From Dipteris shenzhenensis (taxonomy: Eukaryota; Polypodiophyta; Polypodiopsida; Gleicheniales): a DNA stretch of 64,000 bases. The notes under the pieces were generated by a model. It ran no database searches, was not told where the DNA came from, and saw only the letters and a list, made by a program, of their open reading frames with translations. The position numbers and the translations under genes are program-made. Shown here in pieces: positions 1-11,028 of the stretch (position 1 is its first letter; every line of letters starts with the position of its first letter). The DNA is taken from the NCBI GenBank assembly GCA_047967505.1, contig CM106538.1. One strand, written 5' to 3'.

Positions 1-1010
1 TGTCGCTTCAACTCAATTCCAGTTACAGGAAGGCTTTTCCCCAGCAAGCTCATAGTATGTCTACTAGACCATCTCATGAAGAGAAAGGTAAAGCTCCAAT
101 GGAGCCTGAATCTAGTGTTCATACGGTCGAGCCTAGGAGGGCTAAGGTGCCTAATATTGCCAATTATAGGCCAGATAAGTATTCTGGTCGGATGTCTGAC
201 CGTAGTTCTGATATCATAGAGACCTGATTACACAAATGAGATGAGGCCTTTGCCATTTATGAAATCAAGAATGATATAAAGAAAATCCACGAGGCCACCC
301 ACATGTTCAATGAGGCAACGGATAGATGGTTGATAAAACAACATAATGATGGAGTGGCATCCACTACTTGGGAGGGGTTTAAAAAGAATTCAAAAAACAC
401 TTCTTACCTCCTGACGAAGCATCCCGAGCTTGGGATCAGTATCGAAACCTTCGTCAGAGAAATTTATCAGTGGTTGAATGCACTGATAAGTTCAGAGAAA
501 GTGTAATGAAAATTTATGAACCTCTACCTTAGTCAGTGCAAGTAAAAGATTTTATTGTTTGACTGAATGATCGGATCAAGATGAAAGCTCGGGCTAAGTA
601 TGCGAACACGCTAGATAAAGCAATTGCCATAGCCCTGAACTATGAGGATGCCAAAGGAAACAGACCAAGTGGGTTTGTGCAGGTTGGGACTCGGTATGAA
701 TACCTGAAGAAAACTGGGTTTAAGAAGAAGTCGGTTAGCAAAGGGAGTGGCTCACAGTCTAGTGGCCAAGCCAAGCAGGCGAAGCTAGTTGAGACTCTTT
801 CTAAACCAAGTACCACCATTGGAGTGAAAAGAAAAGTAACACCAATGGCAGCCCGGGCTTGTTAGTCGAAGTCTTCTTTGAATCCAGAGCAAAAAGAGTT
901 AGCGAGGAGAGAAGGATTATGTTTTGGATGCCTTCAACGTCATCTGTGGAAAGATTGTCCACGAAACAAGGATCGTGGGATGGCTGAGATGGTGATTTGA
1001 GAATGCGACA
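1..1010 (+). pseudogene. gypsy gag relic with zinc knuckle
   Basis: Fragments around 303-506 and 581-865 resemble plant gypsy gag (for example W-E-G-F-K and the basic stretch after it). A nucleocapsid-type zinc knuckle is encoded at 920-958 as C-F-G-C-L-Q-R-H then C; the spacing is CX2CX3HX4C, one residue shorter than the usual CX2CX4HX4C. Several stop codons, including those at 504 and 863, interrupt the frame. Gag would form the particle that packages element RNA. This copy cannot make a full product. Confidence 0.7.
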
Positions 1011-1498
1011 TGGAAATGAAGGAAAGTCCCAGAGCAGAACAGATGGAGACTCAGCTAGCGGGATCTTCTCAAAGGTCAGTACCTGTTTTGTTATGTGTGT
1101 CTGTTGCTAAGCTAGTTCATAGTGTGCTTGATAATATCCTATCAAAGCCCGCGGCAACGGGGTATACAGCCTTTAATGATACGGAGTTAATTTAGATGAA
1201 GGGTCAAGTAGCCAATCATGATGTCATTGTGTTGTTTGACTTAGCGTTAATGCACAATGTAATTAACTCCAAGCTTGTAAAGAGGCTGAAATTAAAGACT
1301 AGCCCATCTGACTATGCATGCACAGTCAGAATGACAGACGGAAGTTCAATTGAAGTATGGGACCAAAGGGTTACCCAGTTGGAACTTCGAATTCAAGACT
1401 ATGTAGAGAAGCTTGATTTTGAAATGATAAGTCTTGCTCACGCAAATATAGCCCTGGATAAGGCTTGGCATTCTAGGAAGAATCCAGCCATAGATTGA
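1010..1498 (+). pseudogene. gypsy aspartic protease relic
   Basis: The reading frame starting at 1196 carries the region around a retropepsin active site (V-L-F-D-L-A-L-M-H-N-V-I-N), aligned by context with the [11 protein letters not shown] site of the other gypsy element at about 53460. The residues after the aspartate have drifted from the usual D-[ST]-G-[AS] pattern, so activity is unlikely. A stop at about 1193 separates it from the gag side. The protease would cleave the polyprotein. Confidence 0.65.
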
Positions 1499-1522
1499 AA
1501 AAAGCACATTTATGAGTTCAAG

Positions 1523-3020
1523 ATGAATGATGTGCTGTATGTCTTACGAGGTGAAAAAGATATACCTCAAGGACTATTGGTTTCCGTACTAGAAGTTCGA
1601 AAAGCTCAAGAAGAGTCTTTGTTTCTTTGTACAGCATCGGTAGAGCCGATTGATAATCCTTCGGCTAGCATTGATGTTACCCAAGATGGGGAGATGTCCA
1701 AGTTGGCTGATCAAATAGTAGGGGAGTTCTTTGATTATTTTAGGGATGAGTTGCCTTATGGGTTACCTCTAGAGCGGAATGTTCAGCATAAGTTTGAACT
1801 AATCTCGGGGACAATACCTATAAATAGATCTCCCTATAGGTTAAGTTTTACCAAAGAAGCAGAGGTGCGGAGACAACTAGAAGAATACCTGAAGCTGGGG
1901 CAGATTCATCCAGTTTCTCATCTTTTTCTTCGCCAGTGATATTGAAGAAAAAGAAGAACGACACTTTTTGCCTCTGTATAGATTACAAAGCATTGAATAA
2001 TATCATTGTTAAGCACAGGTATCCAACAGCTCGGATCGACAATTTGCTAGATGCATTGCATGGGGCCATAATCTTCAGCAAGATAGATCTTAAGTGTGGC
2101 TACCATCAGATCCGTATTAGAGTCGAGGATGTACATAGAACCGCTTTTAGAAGAAGGTTTGGACATTATGAGTTTTTGGTAATGCCATTTGGACTTACCA
2201 ATGCTCTCGCTACATTCTTCATACTTATGAACGATTTACTACGTCCATATATTAGGGAGTTTGTAGTATATTTTATTAGTGACATTCTTATTTTCAGCAA
2301 AAGTATTGTTGAGTGTCATGTTCAATACTTTCAGAAAAGTGAGTCTTTATGTAAATGAAAAGGAAACTATACTGTGTATGATAAGACTTGAATATTTAGA
2401 ATTCATTATTACTCGTGATGGGATAGAACTGGATCCAAAGAAAGTGGCTGCGATACTGAGTTGACCTATCCCTCAGAGTTTGACCACCACTTTGCGACCA
2501 TTCTTAGGATTTGTCCAATTTTATCGAAGGCATATCAAAGGGTATTCCGAAATAGTATCGCCATTGACTGATCTGACCTCAGATAAAGTACCTTTTATAT
2601 GGGAACAAAATCAACAGGAAAGTTTTAACACCATAAAACAAGCTATGATCTCAGGACTGCTGTTAAAAATAGTTGATCCCTAGAAACCGTTTTTCATTGA
2701 AACTGATGTAAGTGGCATTGCAGTAGAAGCAATTCTCCTCCAAGGGGGAAGGCCTGTTGCCTTTGAAAGCAATAATCTTTCTCCCTCTGAATGAAATTGG
2801 CCAACTCATGAATTAGATTTGTATGCTGTTGTCCATGCTTTGAAAACATGGAGATATTATTCGTATGGATCAGAGTTTTATGTCAATGTTGATCATGATA
2901 CTCTGAAACATTTTTGTAAACAACCTGACTTTAGAGGCCGACAAGCTAGGTGGGTAGAACTCATGCAGGAGTTTAACTTGACGATTCGGTAACGAAGAGG
3001 GAAGAATAATAAAGTTGCTG
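1523..3020 (+). pseudogene. gypsy reverse transcriptase and RNase H relic
   Basis: RT blocks are clear: C-I-D-Y-K-A-L-N, F-S-K-I-D-L-K-C-G-Y-H-Q-I and V-M-P-F-G-L-T-N. The catalytic box, normally Y-x-D-D, reads F-I-S-D near 2270-2285, so one catalytic aspartate is gone. A frameshift falls at about 1935 and further shifts or stops at about 2356, 2462 and 2683. RNase H similarity continues over about 2690-3020 in broken frames. RT/RNase H copies element RNA to DNA; this copy is dead. Confidence 0.85.
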
Positions 3021-3249
3021 ATGTGCTGCCACGCATTATGCATAATATGAGTTTCACGGTATTAGAGAGTGCTCTAATGATCGAGATTAGAGAAACTCAA
3101 AAGGTGGACGAGTTCGTCCAGAGCCTTTGCCCTAAGGCTCATGTGCTGAACCAGGGGAAAAGGGTGACCTGGCATTTAGAAAGGCCAAACATATGCAAGA
3201 TATACCATAAGAGATGGTATGCTGAAAAGAAATGGCAAGGTAGTAGTAC

Positions 3250-4000
3250 CTAATCAGAATGATCTGAGGTAGCGAGTCATTCAACAATGCCATGATAGAC
3301 CATGTGCAGGACATCTAAGGGTCAAGAAAACGTATGATCTCATGAAACTAGAATTCTTTTCGCCAAAAATGAAAAAACGTATTCATAAATATGTGACACG
3401 TTGTTTATTCGTGTCAAGTAAGTAAGGCAGTGCGGGTGAAGCCACCCAGACTTTTATAGCCTTTGGAAATACCACTAAGAAGGTGGGAGAGCATTTCCAC
3501 GGACTTTATTGTAGGTCTGCCTATGCACAAGGTGGATATGATTCTATCCTTGTAAGATGGCTCACTTCATTCCAACTAGGGAGTTTGTTAGTGCCCCGCA
3601 AGTGATGGATTTGTTTATTAAACATATATTTCGTCTGCATGGATTACCCATATCCATAGTATCAGACTGGGATGTTAAATTTACCAACCATTTTTGGATT
3701 GCAGTGTTTGAGACACTAAGGAGTGAGTAGGGAATGAGTAGTGGGGATCATCCAAAAACGAATGGTCAGACGGAAATAGTCAACCAAATTTTAGAGGATA
3801 TGCTTAGAGCATATGATTCATTGAGGCAACATACATGGGACAAGTGGTTGCCATTGTTAGAATTTTCCTACAATGATAGAAAACATTCCTCTATAGGGAC
3901 TAGTCCGTTTGAATTGAACTATGGTTATAGACCAACAAATCCAACCATAGTTGGAGTACCTTAGAAAGTGCCTAGTGCCGCGAACTTTGTGGTTCAGATG
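3250..4000 (+). pseudogene. gypsy integrase relic
   Basis: Pieces of the H2C2 zinc-binding region (about 3290-3430) and the catalytic core (about 3470-3960) can be followed with frame changes. The stretch V-S-D-W-D-V-K-F-T-N-H-F-W before 3700 matches the second catalytic aspartate block of gypsy integrases, and H-P-K-T-N-G-Q-T-E-I-V-N-Q at about 3750 carries the catalytic glutamate block. A stop at about 3729 and others interrupt it. The homologous stretch recurs at 23851-24160. Confidence 0.75.
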
Positions 4001-4329
4001 CGGGAGATGCTAGCACTTGTTGTGAGAGCTAACATCTGCCAAGCTATGGATAGAGCTAAGGGTATGCGGATGAAAACAGATCCATTAGAGAATTTAAGGA
4101 AGGAGAAAAAGTTTTTCTTAGAGTTCCTTCACAATCATACTCACCTGATCGTAATTGACGTTTACAAAATCATGAACATAAGATTCAAATCAATGTGACT
4201 CCAGTTTAGTTTCTCGTTTAAAGAAATTTTTGCATGTAGGTGACTCACTAATCGAGGGTGTTATTTTGTTTCAGAGATAGAGTTCAGAGATAGAGGATAA
4301 TGCAAGACACAAACCAACAAGAACCCTGG

Positions 4330-4475
4330 ACCGAGGAACAATGCAAGTACGCAATCGGAAGATACCCACGGTGTTGGTTGCATGGCATGGTTTACCTCTA
4401 TCAGAAGCTACTTGGGAATTCATATACCAATTGCGGAGAGTATTCCCAGACTTTATCATCGAGGATGTTGATGCC
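4330..4475 (+). pseudogene. chromodomain-like C-terminus of gypsy relic 1
   Basis: A plus-strand frame near 4345-4475 reads V-L-V-A-W-H-G-L-P-L-S-E-A-T-W-E, the pattern of the chromodomain at the end of chromovirus-type integrases (usually W-x-G-x-x-x-x-x-x-T-W-E). It then runs to a stop after about 25 more residues. It follows the integrase relic directly. In this family the chromodomain directs integration to certain chromatin. Short and isolated from the rest by frameshifts. Confidence 0.55.
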
Positions 4476-4555
4476 TGAAGAGAAAAGAAATGTTACGCTC
4501 AAGTTGAGGTAGCATGACCTTAGAAGGGTCAGTGGACATTTTCCTTTGTATTTAT

Positions 4556-4826
4556 TGTGAGAAAATGCAAGAGAGCAAGAGTGAGCAAGATGGAGAGTGA
4601 GCTGAACGTAGTTCACTCCCAAAGTGTACTGAACTGAAGTGACTGAAGTGAATTACAAAGAAAGAGATAAGGGTTTTGTCTAAGTCACAAACCCTATCTA
4701 ATCACTAACCGTAGTTAGAGATTAGACCATGGTTAGGGGGGAAAAACCTCTAAGAGGAAAAAGTGTCCCTAACTCACTTATTACATTACATTGGCCACTT
4801 CCTAGAATATAATAATAATTCTAACA
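4556..4826 (-). repeat. probable 3' LTR of copia 1
   Basis: On the minus strand a purine run (CAGAGGGG) directly precedes TGTTAG at 4826, the expected polypurine tract followed by an LTR starting with TG. The other end is set at the TG of the plus strand at 4556, giving 271 bp. There is no second LTR copy to compare, so the lower boundary is a guess. Confidence 0.5.
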
Positions 4827-4863
4827 CCCCTCTGCAGTGCCAATGCGGTGTACAAGGTAGTGA

Positions 4864-4966
4864 TCAATCACCAAAAGGAGATAAGTTTAGGGCACTGCGA
4901 AATACCTCAAACTTCTCACGTGGAAGTGCTTTGGTGAAGATGCCTGCAACATTGTCATCTGTTGCA
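4864..4966 (-). pseudogene. copia 1 RNase H C-terminal tail, original orientation
   Basis: Minus-strand translation from about 4966 reads D-D-N-V-A-G-I-F-T-K-A-L-P-R-E-K-F and runs to a stop at 4864-4866. This is the usual end of copia RNase H (A-D-I-F-T-K-A-L). It is in the same orientation as the RT at 5330-6577 but is separated from it by the inverted block. Confidence 0.75.
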
Positions 4967-5340
4967 GATGCATGCTTACAGTGATTCAGATTGGGCTGGA
5001 GACTATGATACCAAGCAGTCCACTAGTGGTAATTGTTTCTTTTTGGGCAACGCTTGCATGTCTTGGCTGAGCAAGAAGCAATCTACAGTGGCTACTTCCT
5101 CATGTGAAGCTGAGTACAGGGCAGCTTTCACAGCGACAGTTGAGTGTGTTTGGCTGCGACGTTTGTTCGTTGACCTTCGTCTCATATTAGAGGGTCCTTC
5201 TCTTATTCTCATTGATATTCAGAGTGCTATTGCAATGGCAAAGAATCCTGTGTTTCATGCTCGCACGAAGCACATTGAGGTTCATTATCATTACGTCAGA
5301 GAGAAGTTTCATACAGGGGAGATCAATATGATCTATGTTT
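4967..5340 (+). pseudogene. copia RNase H block in inverted orientation
   Basis: The plus strand encodes Y-S-D-S-D-W-A-G-D, then S-T-S-G, S-S-C-E-A-E-Y and H-I-E-V-H-Y-H-Y-V-R-E-K-F, the core of copia RNase H. The domain parts before it (5340 upward) and after it (4966 downward) are on the minus strand, so this piece has been flipped in place. Both junctions lie in near-palindromic sequence (ATGCAT around 4970; an ATGTTT...AAACAT near-palindrome at about 5335-5354). Confidence 0.8.
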
Positions 5341-6577
5341 TCCCTGGGAAACATCAAGCCAAAAGACTTTGTGCCTTGCAAATATCTGAAGATGCATTTT
5401 ACAGCCTGCCAATGTGTTGTCTTTGGGCTGTGCATATATCTGCTCACCTGAGATACTGCATACTGAATATCCGGCTTGGTATTGCACAAGTATATGAGAT
5501 AGCCAGGAGCGTGGCTGTAAAGTGTGACATCCACTGATTCACCTGCATCATACATAGTAAGCTTCAGCCCGGCTTCATGGGAGTGGCAATAGGCTTACAA
5601 TCGTGCATGTTGAACATAACCAAGAGTTTGTGCACATACTTGGATTGAGACATAACGATGCCATGCTTGTCTTGTATAAACTGGATCCCCAAATAAAAAT
5701 TTAACATGCCCAAATCTGTCATGTCAAATTCAGCTTTCACTTGAGCTTTGAAATATGCAATTATATCCTCATTTGACCCTGTGAGCAGCATGTCATCCAC
5801 GTAAAGAATGATGACCAAAATATCCCCCCCATCCTTCTTGATGTAGAGGGTGCTTTCCGTAGGACTATTGTGTAATCCCTTACTTTCCAAGAATGCATCT
5901 ATCTTGTCAGACCATGCACGTGGGGCTTGTTTCAGCCCACATAAAGCTTTGTTAAGCTTGTAAACTTGAAGTGCATTGCCAGAAAGTTCAAATCCATAAG
6001 GTTGCTTGACATAAACCTCTTCCTGCAAGTCCCCATTAAGGAAAGCTGTTTTTATGTCCAACTGATGGACATTCCACACAAAATTTTCAGCCATTGCATT
6101 AACTGACCGTATGGTGGTCATGCGGGATGTAGGAACAAAAGCCGCCTCATAATCTATGCCCTTCTTTAGTGCATAGCCTTTGGCAACCAGCCTTGCCTTG
6201 TACCTATCAATAGACCCATCTGGCTTCCTTTTCACCTTGAAAATCCACTTGGTACCAATGGCATGCTTACTTGGTGGCAAATCTAAAACATCCCAAGTTT
6301 GATTTTTTTCTGTGGACTGCAACTCATTGTGCATGGCATGCATCCAATGCACATTATCCTTTGCTTCTTCAAAAGAGTCAGGCTCCTCTTCATCAAGAAG
6401 AGTCCTTGCATAAGCTGTCTCATCTGAAAGAGGCCCCCCTGCATGCCTTACTCCACTACGAGTCCTGCCATGCAATGGGGCCTCAAGCCTACTCTCCCTA
6501 AGAGTGTGAAGCAACCAATTCGGGACTGTTTTGGCTGCGTGTATCTCTTGAATTTCTTGCCTGACAACTTCATCCAC
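5330..6577 (-). pseudogene. copia 1 reverse transcriptase
   Basis: Minus-strand RT of the RVT_2 family. Visible motifs are [32 protein letters not shown] and the catalytic L-Y-V-D-D-M-L box. The main frame covers 5564-6577; a frame change near 5560 leads into the connection segment (T-K-P-D-I-Q-Y-A-V-S-Q-V-S-R-Y-M), which stops at the inversion at about 5340. Catalytic aspartates are kept, so the break is recent or mild apart from the inversion. Confidence 0.85.
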
Positions 6578-6728
6578 ACCCTATGGAGGTACAAAATCAG
6601 CTGGTGGCTGAATTAGGGCATGTGGATCGGGAGGAGGTTGCTGTAAATTCTGATTTTCAGCGGAGGAACCAAATGCTATAGGAAGCATCCCCTCAAACAC
6701 ATCATCTAAAGAAGCTGGAATCTGAAAT

Positions 6729-8248
6729 TCAGCATGTATGTGCTGAATTTTCAGAGAATGTAACATCTCTACTAGCAAAAATCTTGCATGTAGTAGGATT
6801 GTAGAGACGATAGCCTTTGCTTTGTGAACTATATCCCACAAAAATGCATTTAAGTGCCTTATCTGACAACCTGTGTCGAAACTCCACAGGCACGTGGGCA
6901 TATGCAACACAATCAAAAACTCTGAAATGGTCCATTGAAGGCTTTCTCCCATGCCATGCCTCATAGGGAGTGATTGTCTTCAAAGCCTTTGTGGGAGCCC
7001 ATTCAAAATATAGTTGGTACACATGAGGCCTTCAAGCCAAAACCTGTGAGGCAACTTCTTACTTGTAAGCATGCATCTATCCATCTCCATGGCAGTGCAA
7101 TTCTTCCGCTCAGCTTTGCCATTCTGTTGAGGTGTAAGCCTCACTGTAAGTTGATGCGTGATACCTTTCTCCTTAAAAATTGCCTCAAATTCATGAGACA
7201 TATACTCTTTCCCTAGATCTGTGCGAAGTGTTTGTACCTTGAGTCCTGTCTCATTCTCAACCATAGTCACAAAGTGTTTGAAACGCATAAACACTTCTGA
7301 TTTTACCTTAAGACCATAGACCCGAGTGTAGTTGGTGAAGTCATCTATGAATGTAACAAAATAGAGATAACCCTTAAAAGCAGGTGTCCTCGTGAGACCG
7401 CAGACATCACTGTGAATAAGCTGTAATTTCTGCGTAGCTTTTACTGCACCATCCTTCTTGAAAGGAAGTCTATGCATCTTGCTAAGGATGCAACCTTTAC
7501 ATGCATGAGGAGGAGGCGACTCTAAAGGATGCAATGCATCCACCATATCATGCCTCTGAAGTGTCATTAAGCTGCCATAGCTCATGTGCCCATATCTGGC
7601 ATGCCATAACTCCGCATTCTGCATCGCAGCCGTGTGAGTGCTCACTGATAATGCAAGATTGGATCTTTTTTCATATAAATCAAGCTGAAAAAGACCCCGA
7701 TACAAAGTGCCAGACAACATCAAAGCATAGTCATTCTCTTTGTCTCTGACTGTGCACTTATCATCATAAAAAACAACATGAAATCCTCCTCTATTGAGTA
7801 AGGACACTGAAAGCAAATTCTTCTTTATGCCTGGCACATAGAGAACATCTGAAATTCTGAAATCTGTGCCATCAGTGGATGTGAGAATAATGTCTCCCAC
7901 TCCACACACTGAATAAGAAGAATTATTTGCACAAACCTTCTTTTTGGTAGGTGGTGGGTACAGAGATGCAAAAAGACTCTTCTTGGAAGTGATGTGCTTT
8001 GAAGCACCGCTATCAAAATACCAAGTATTCAGTGTCTCATTGACACTGAAAGAGCATGTATCCTTTGAAGGATCATAGCTGCAAGCCAAAAAAGCATAAG
8101 GGTGATCATCATTAGTGGCTGTAGCATCTGAACTACCCATCGAAAAATCTGAAGTGCAAGACAAAAAGGCATAGTGCTCTTCCACAAAGTTGGCTACAAC
8201 ATCTCCCCCATCATGAGAATGAGGAGCTGATGTGTCTGACACAGCCAT
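6729..8248 (-). pseudogene. copia 1 protease and integrase
   Basis: Minus-strand frame 8248-6980 holds the protease site W-Y-F-D-S-G-A-S-K-H-I-T, the GAG-pre-integrase H...C-x-x-C region (H-A-R-Y-G-H-M-S; C-K-G-C), and integrase blocks F-I-D-D-F-T and P-Q-Q-N-G-K-A-E-R-K-N. The second acidic block reads R-T-D-L-G-K-E-Y instead of the common S-D-N-G-G-E-Y. A frameshift near 7000 separates the C-terminal part at 6729-7022 (G-R-K-P-S...H-F-R-V-F-D-C). The fragments together span the usual length. Confidence 0.85.
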
Positions 8249-9172
8249 ACCGGAATCTCTTTTCTTCTCTTTGGCTATGCGCTTCTTGCATCCTCCAATA
8301 TAATGACCTGGCTTCTTACAATAATGACAAATGCCCTTCTTTTTCTACTTATCTGCATCACCCTTTGTCCTGAATCAGCTTTATGCTGATGTGTGGGCTG
8401 ATTGGCATGTGGCTTTTGCAGCCCTTTACCCTTGGGCTTGAACTTGGAAAGCATGGCATGCTCGCCAGTCCGGGTTGCTATATTTCTGGGATTCTACTAC
8501 TCCTGCAACAAAAGTCCTACCAACTCGTGAAAAGAGAGAAGATTGCTGCCCCCCCTCAATGTGTGGAAACCGAGATAGGACTCAGGAAGAGAATTTAGAG
8601 TTGTGGTGATCATCTCTTAATCCGGAATGACTTCATCAATATTCAGCAACTGTTCCGACAAGTCCTGAAGCTTGGTGAGGTGAGAATTCATGGAATCTCG
8701 CTCATCCATATGCGTATGGGAAAGCTCTCACTTCAGAAAGGAAACTCTGGCATCATTTCTTGCTGCAAACATACTCTCTACTATCTCTCAAGCTGCCATA
8801 GATGTCTTGCATGACCGAATGTGAGGTATAATGAACCTCTTGACAGAGAGAGAAATCACTGAAAGAGCTTGTGCATCTCTAGAGTCCCATCTTTTCTGCT
8901 CTGCTGTGTGAGCTCCTGGAGCAGCCAGGAGCGGCTGCTCCAACTACTTGTGCTGCATTTGCACCTCTACCCTTGCCTCCAGCTGTAGGAGTGACAGGTG
9001 TAGCAACTGTATCTGGTCTTGCTTCGTCTCCATTGACATAATCCCAAAGATGTCTGCCAACCAAGATATTGCGAACCATGAAACTCCACAAGGAGTAGTT
9101 GGTGCCATCCAACTTATCCTCCTGTGTGAGAAGTCCGAACACCTCATTGGGGTTGTTTAGAGCCATTTTCAC
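8249..9172 (-). pseudogene. copia 1 gag with zinc knuckle
   Basis: The start ATG at 9172 begins a copia gag (UBN2/DUF4219 type; L-D-G-T-N-Y-S-L-W-S). The frame is lost near 8880 and several stops follow, but gag similarity continues, ending in a knuckle C-H-Y-C-K-K-P-G-H-Y-I-G-G-C at about 8290-8340, which has the exact CX2CX4HX4C spacing. A stop near 8350 precedes it. Capsid function is lost. Confidence 0.75.
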
Positions 9173-9430
9173 CGGATAATCTCAAAAAACACCTGCAAAG
9201 AAAATCTACCCACAGTGACAAATACTGTCACAGCCTATCAAAGGCTCAAAATGCACCAAAATGCTTTGCTTAATGCCTAAAAGTCTGCAAATAGAATCTG
9301 CAAAAAGTGGCAAAAGTCTGCAAATTGACTCGTACTGAGTCCAAAACTGCTTGCAAACTTCCAAAATGCTCTTTTACCTGCAAAATTGCAACCCAAATGC
9401 AAAAGCCCCAATTTCTTGTGGGAATACACC
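9173..9430 (-). other. noncoding leader of copia 1
   Basis: T/G-rich on the element strand, with repeated TTTGCAG-like words, and no long frame. It sits where the untranslated leader between LTR and gag is expected. No primer binding site was found, and similarity to the element ends near 9430, where gypsy-derived sequence begins. Confidence 0.45.
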
Positions 9431-9660
9431 TATCAATTTAAATTAAATGGTGTATCATATGTTCTTTGATATAAGAAGGATCTACTCAAATTTCTTTAAT
9501 CTCGACTATGGAAGTCCGAAAAATTCTAAGTGAGTTTCGGCTTCTTTGTAGATGTATTAGTTGAGTTGTATCATATGTTTCTTTGTACGGAAGTTCAAAA
9601 AATTCCAGGTGAGTTCCGGCTTCTTTTTAGAGGTATTAGTTGAGTTGTGCAAGGATGCAT
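9431..9660 (+). repeat. imperfect tandem duplication of about 83 bp
   Basis: The stretch starting GAAGTCCGAAAAATTC at 9509 is repeated at 9591 with substitutions (GAAGTTCAAAAAATTC), including the shared GTATTAGTTGAGTTG ending. The two copies sit just upstream of gypsy relic 2 and are noncoding. Confidence 0.55.
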
Positions 9661-10440
9661 TAGCAGATTCTTCAACTATCCAAGGTGGAGAGATGGCCTT
9701 GTTAGTTGATTCCAAGTGAGTTTCTGATTTTTATAGAGATGCATTACCCTATGGGTTACCTTAATAAAGAAATGTTCCACATAAGACTAAACCTATTCTC
9801 TATAGGCTAAGCTTTGCCTATGAGATTGATGTGCAAGGACAACTGGAAGAATACCCCAAGATGGGGCAGATTGAAACTTGTTTTCTTTACCAGTGATATT
9901 AAAGAAAAAGATGATACTCTTCAATTGTGTATCAATTACCAAAGGTTTGAATAATATCACCATTAAGTCAGATATCCAATGGCAAGATTTGATGATACTC
10001 TTCAATTGTGTATCAATTACCAAAGGTTTGAGAAATATCACCATTAAGTCAGATATCCAATGGCAAGATTTGATGATATGGTAGATGCACCATATGGAGG
10101 CATAATCTTTAGGAAGATTGATCTCAAGTGTGGCTGCCATCAGATTAGAATTCGAGCTAAAGATGTATTTAAGACTACTTTCAAAAGCAAATTTGGTCAT
10201 TAGGAGTTTTTGGTGATGCAATGTCCACTTAATAAAACTCCGGCAACATATGTGATGTCGATGAATGATTCACAAGGCCCGTATATTAGAAAGTAGTAGT
10301 ACATTTCATTGATGATATTTTAGTCTATGGTTAAAGTATTATTGAACAAAGGAAACACTTAAGAAAAGGATCCAATACTTTGAGGCAAGCTAGTCTTTTT
10401 GTAAGCAAAAAGAAGACAGCTACGTGAGAGTGCTTGGCGT
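9661..10440 (+). pseudogene. gypsy relic 2, reverse transcriptase portion
   Basis: The plus strand matches gypsy relic 1 at about 1740-2400 in order and wording, for example CCTATGGGTTACCT, AAGATGGGGCAGATT and GATCTCAAGTGTGGCTGCCATC. All frames contain stops. It contains an 81-bp tandem duplication. Only the RT part is recognisable; gag and integrase are absent. Clearly the same family as relic 1 but much diverged. Confidence 0.75.
9911..10072 (+). repeat. 81-bp tandem duplication inside the gypsy RT relic
   Basis: The unit at 9911-9991 (ATGATACTCTTCAATTGTGT...) is repeated at 9992-10072 with only a couple of differences. The period of 81 is a multiple of three, so frame would be kept, though the region is already non-coding. 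Confidence 0.85.
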
Positions 10441-10462
10441 TAGTATAACTCTTGATGAGCAT

Positions 10463-10965
10463 GAAATGATCCCAAAAGATGGCTACCATTTTAGTGTAGC
10501 TAGTATGAGTATATGCCAAAAAGACCTCATGATCTATGCAGTGGGTTTGCAAGCAATCAAAGGAAGATTGCTGCAGAGAACGCTTGAAAAAGCCAAACAG
10601 AGAGAAAGTAGGATCACCAAAGACTTTACAATTCCTATATGTCCATAAAGTCCATAGTGCCCAGTAGCGAACCCAAACGAAGAAAAGATGAAACTCCGGT
10701 CTGGATGGATGAAACCCAAATAGCCAAGAGAACTTCCCAAACGGAACAGATGGGAATCTCGCTCACAGGCGCTGTTGAAGCAGATAAAAAAACTCACGAG
10801 AGCATGGACAATACCAAAACAAGTGAGGCACAGTCTCTGAAGAAGCAGAACATCTGTGGCAAAGTGCATGAGTAATGTGTCGATGAGCTAATAGCTGTCC
10901 AGATGGAAACACTCCCAAAATAACTCGCCAAATGAAAACCTTGCTTTCTGGGATCTTCTCAAATT
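10463..10965 (-). mobile_element. 5'-truncated LINE 3' end with zf-RVT domain
   Basis: On the minus strand, from about 10965 down, the frame reads F-I-W-R-V-I-L-G-V-F-P-S-G-Q-L-L-A-H-R-H then C-H-R-C and H-L-F-W-Y-C-P, the plant LINE zf-RVT region, followed by W-V-R-Y-W-A-L-W-T-L-like sequence in a shifted frame. The 3' end is near 10463. It is the same family as the large LINE immediately to the right. Confidence 0.75.
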
Positions 10966-11028
10966 CACCTTGCTGCAAATGGTAAATGCAGCATGGCAAA
11001 ATCAGCAAATGCCTGTGTCGTGGCCGAA
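10966..11028 (+). mobile_element. inverted 5' piece of the adjacent LINE copy
   Basis: The plus strand encodes L-L-Q-M-V-N-A-A-W-Q-N-Q, which matches L-L-H-M-V-N-A-A-W-Q-N-Q of the LINE RT on the minus strand at about 19340-19380. It is therefore LINE sequence from further 5' in the element, in opposite orientation to its own 3' part at 10463-10965. This arrangement is known from twin priming of L1 elements. Confidence 0.65.

Larger units (their letters stand above)
1..4555 (+). mobile_element. Ty3/gypsy retrotransposon relic 1, 5' end outside the window
   Basis: The domain order gag, zinc knuckle, protease, RT, RNase H, integrase, chromodomain-like tail reads left to right on the plus strand and is the Ty3/gypsy order. 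Every domain is broken by stops or frameshifts, so this is an old inactive copy. The 5' LTR is not in the window. The 3' LTR is not identified: the element meets a copia LTR near 4556. Two more relics of the same family lie at 9661-10440 and 23851-24160. Family assignment is firm; the right boundary is approximate. Confidence 0.85.
4556..9430 (-). mobile_element. Ty1/copia retrotransposon 1, with an internally inverted RNase H
   Basis: On the minus strand the order is gag (9172), zinc knuckle, protease, integrase, RT and RNase H, then a purine tract and LTR, which is the copia order. Most domains are long and easy to read but carry several frameshifts. The 5' LTR and a tRNA-Met primer site are not found near 9430, so the copy is 5'-truncated. 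A block at about 4967-5340 is turned around relative to the rest. Right boundary approximate. Confidence 0.85.
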
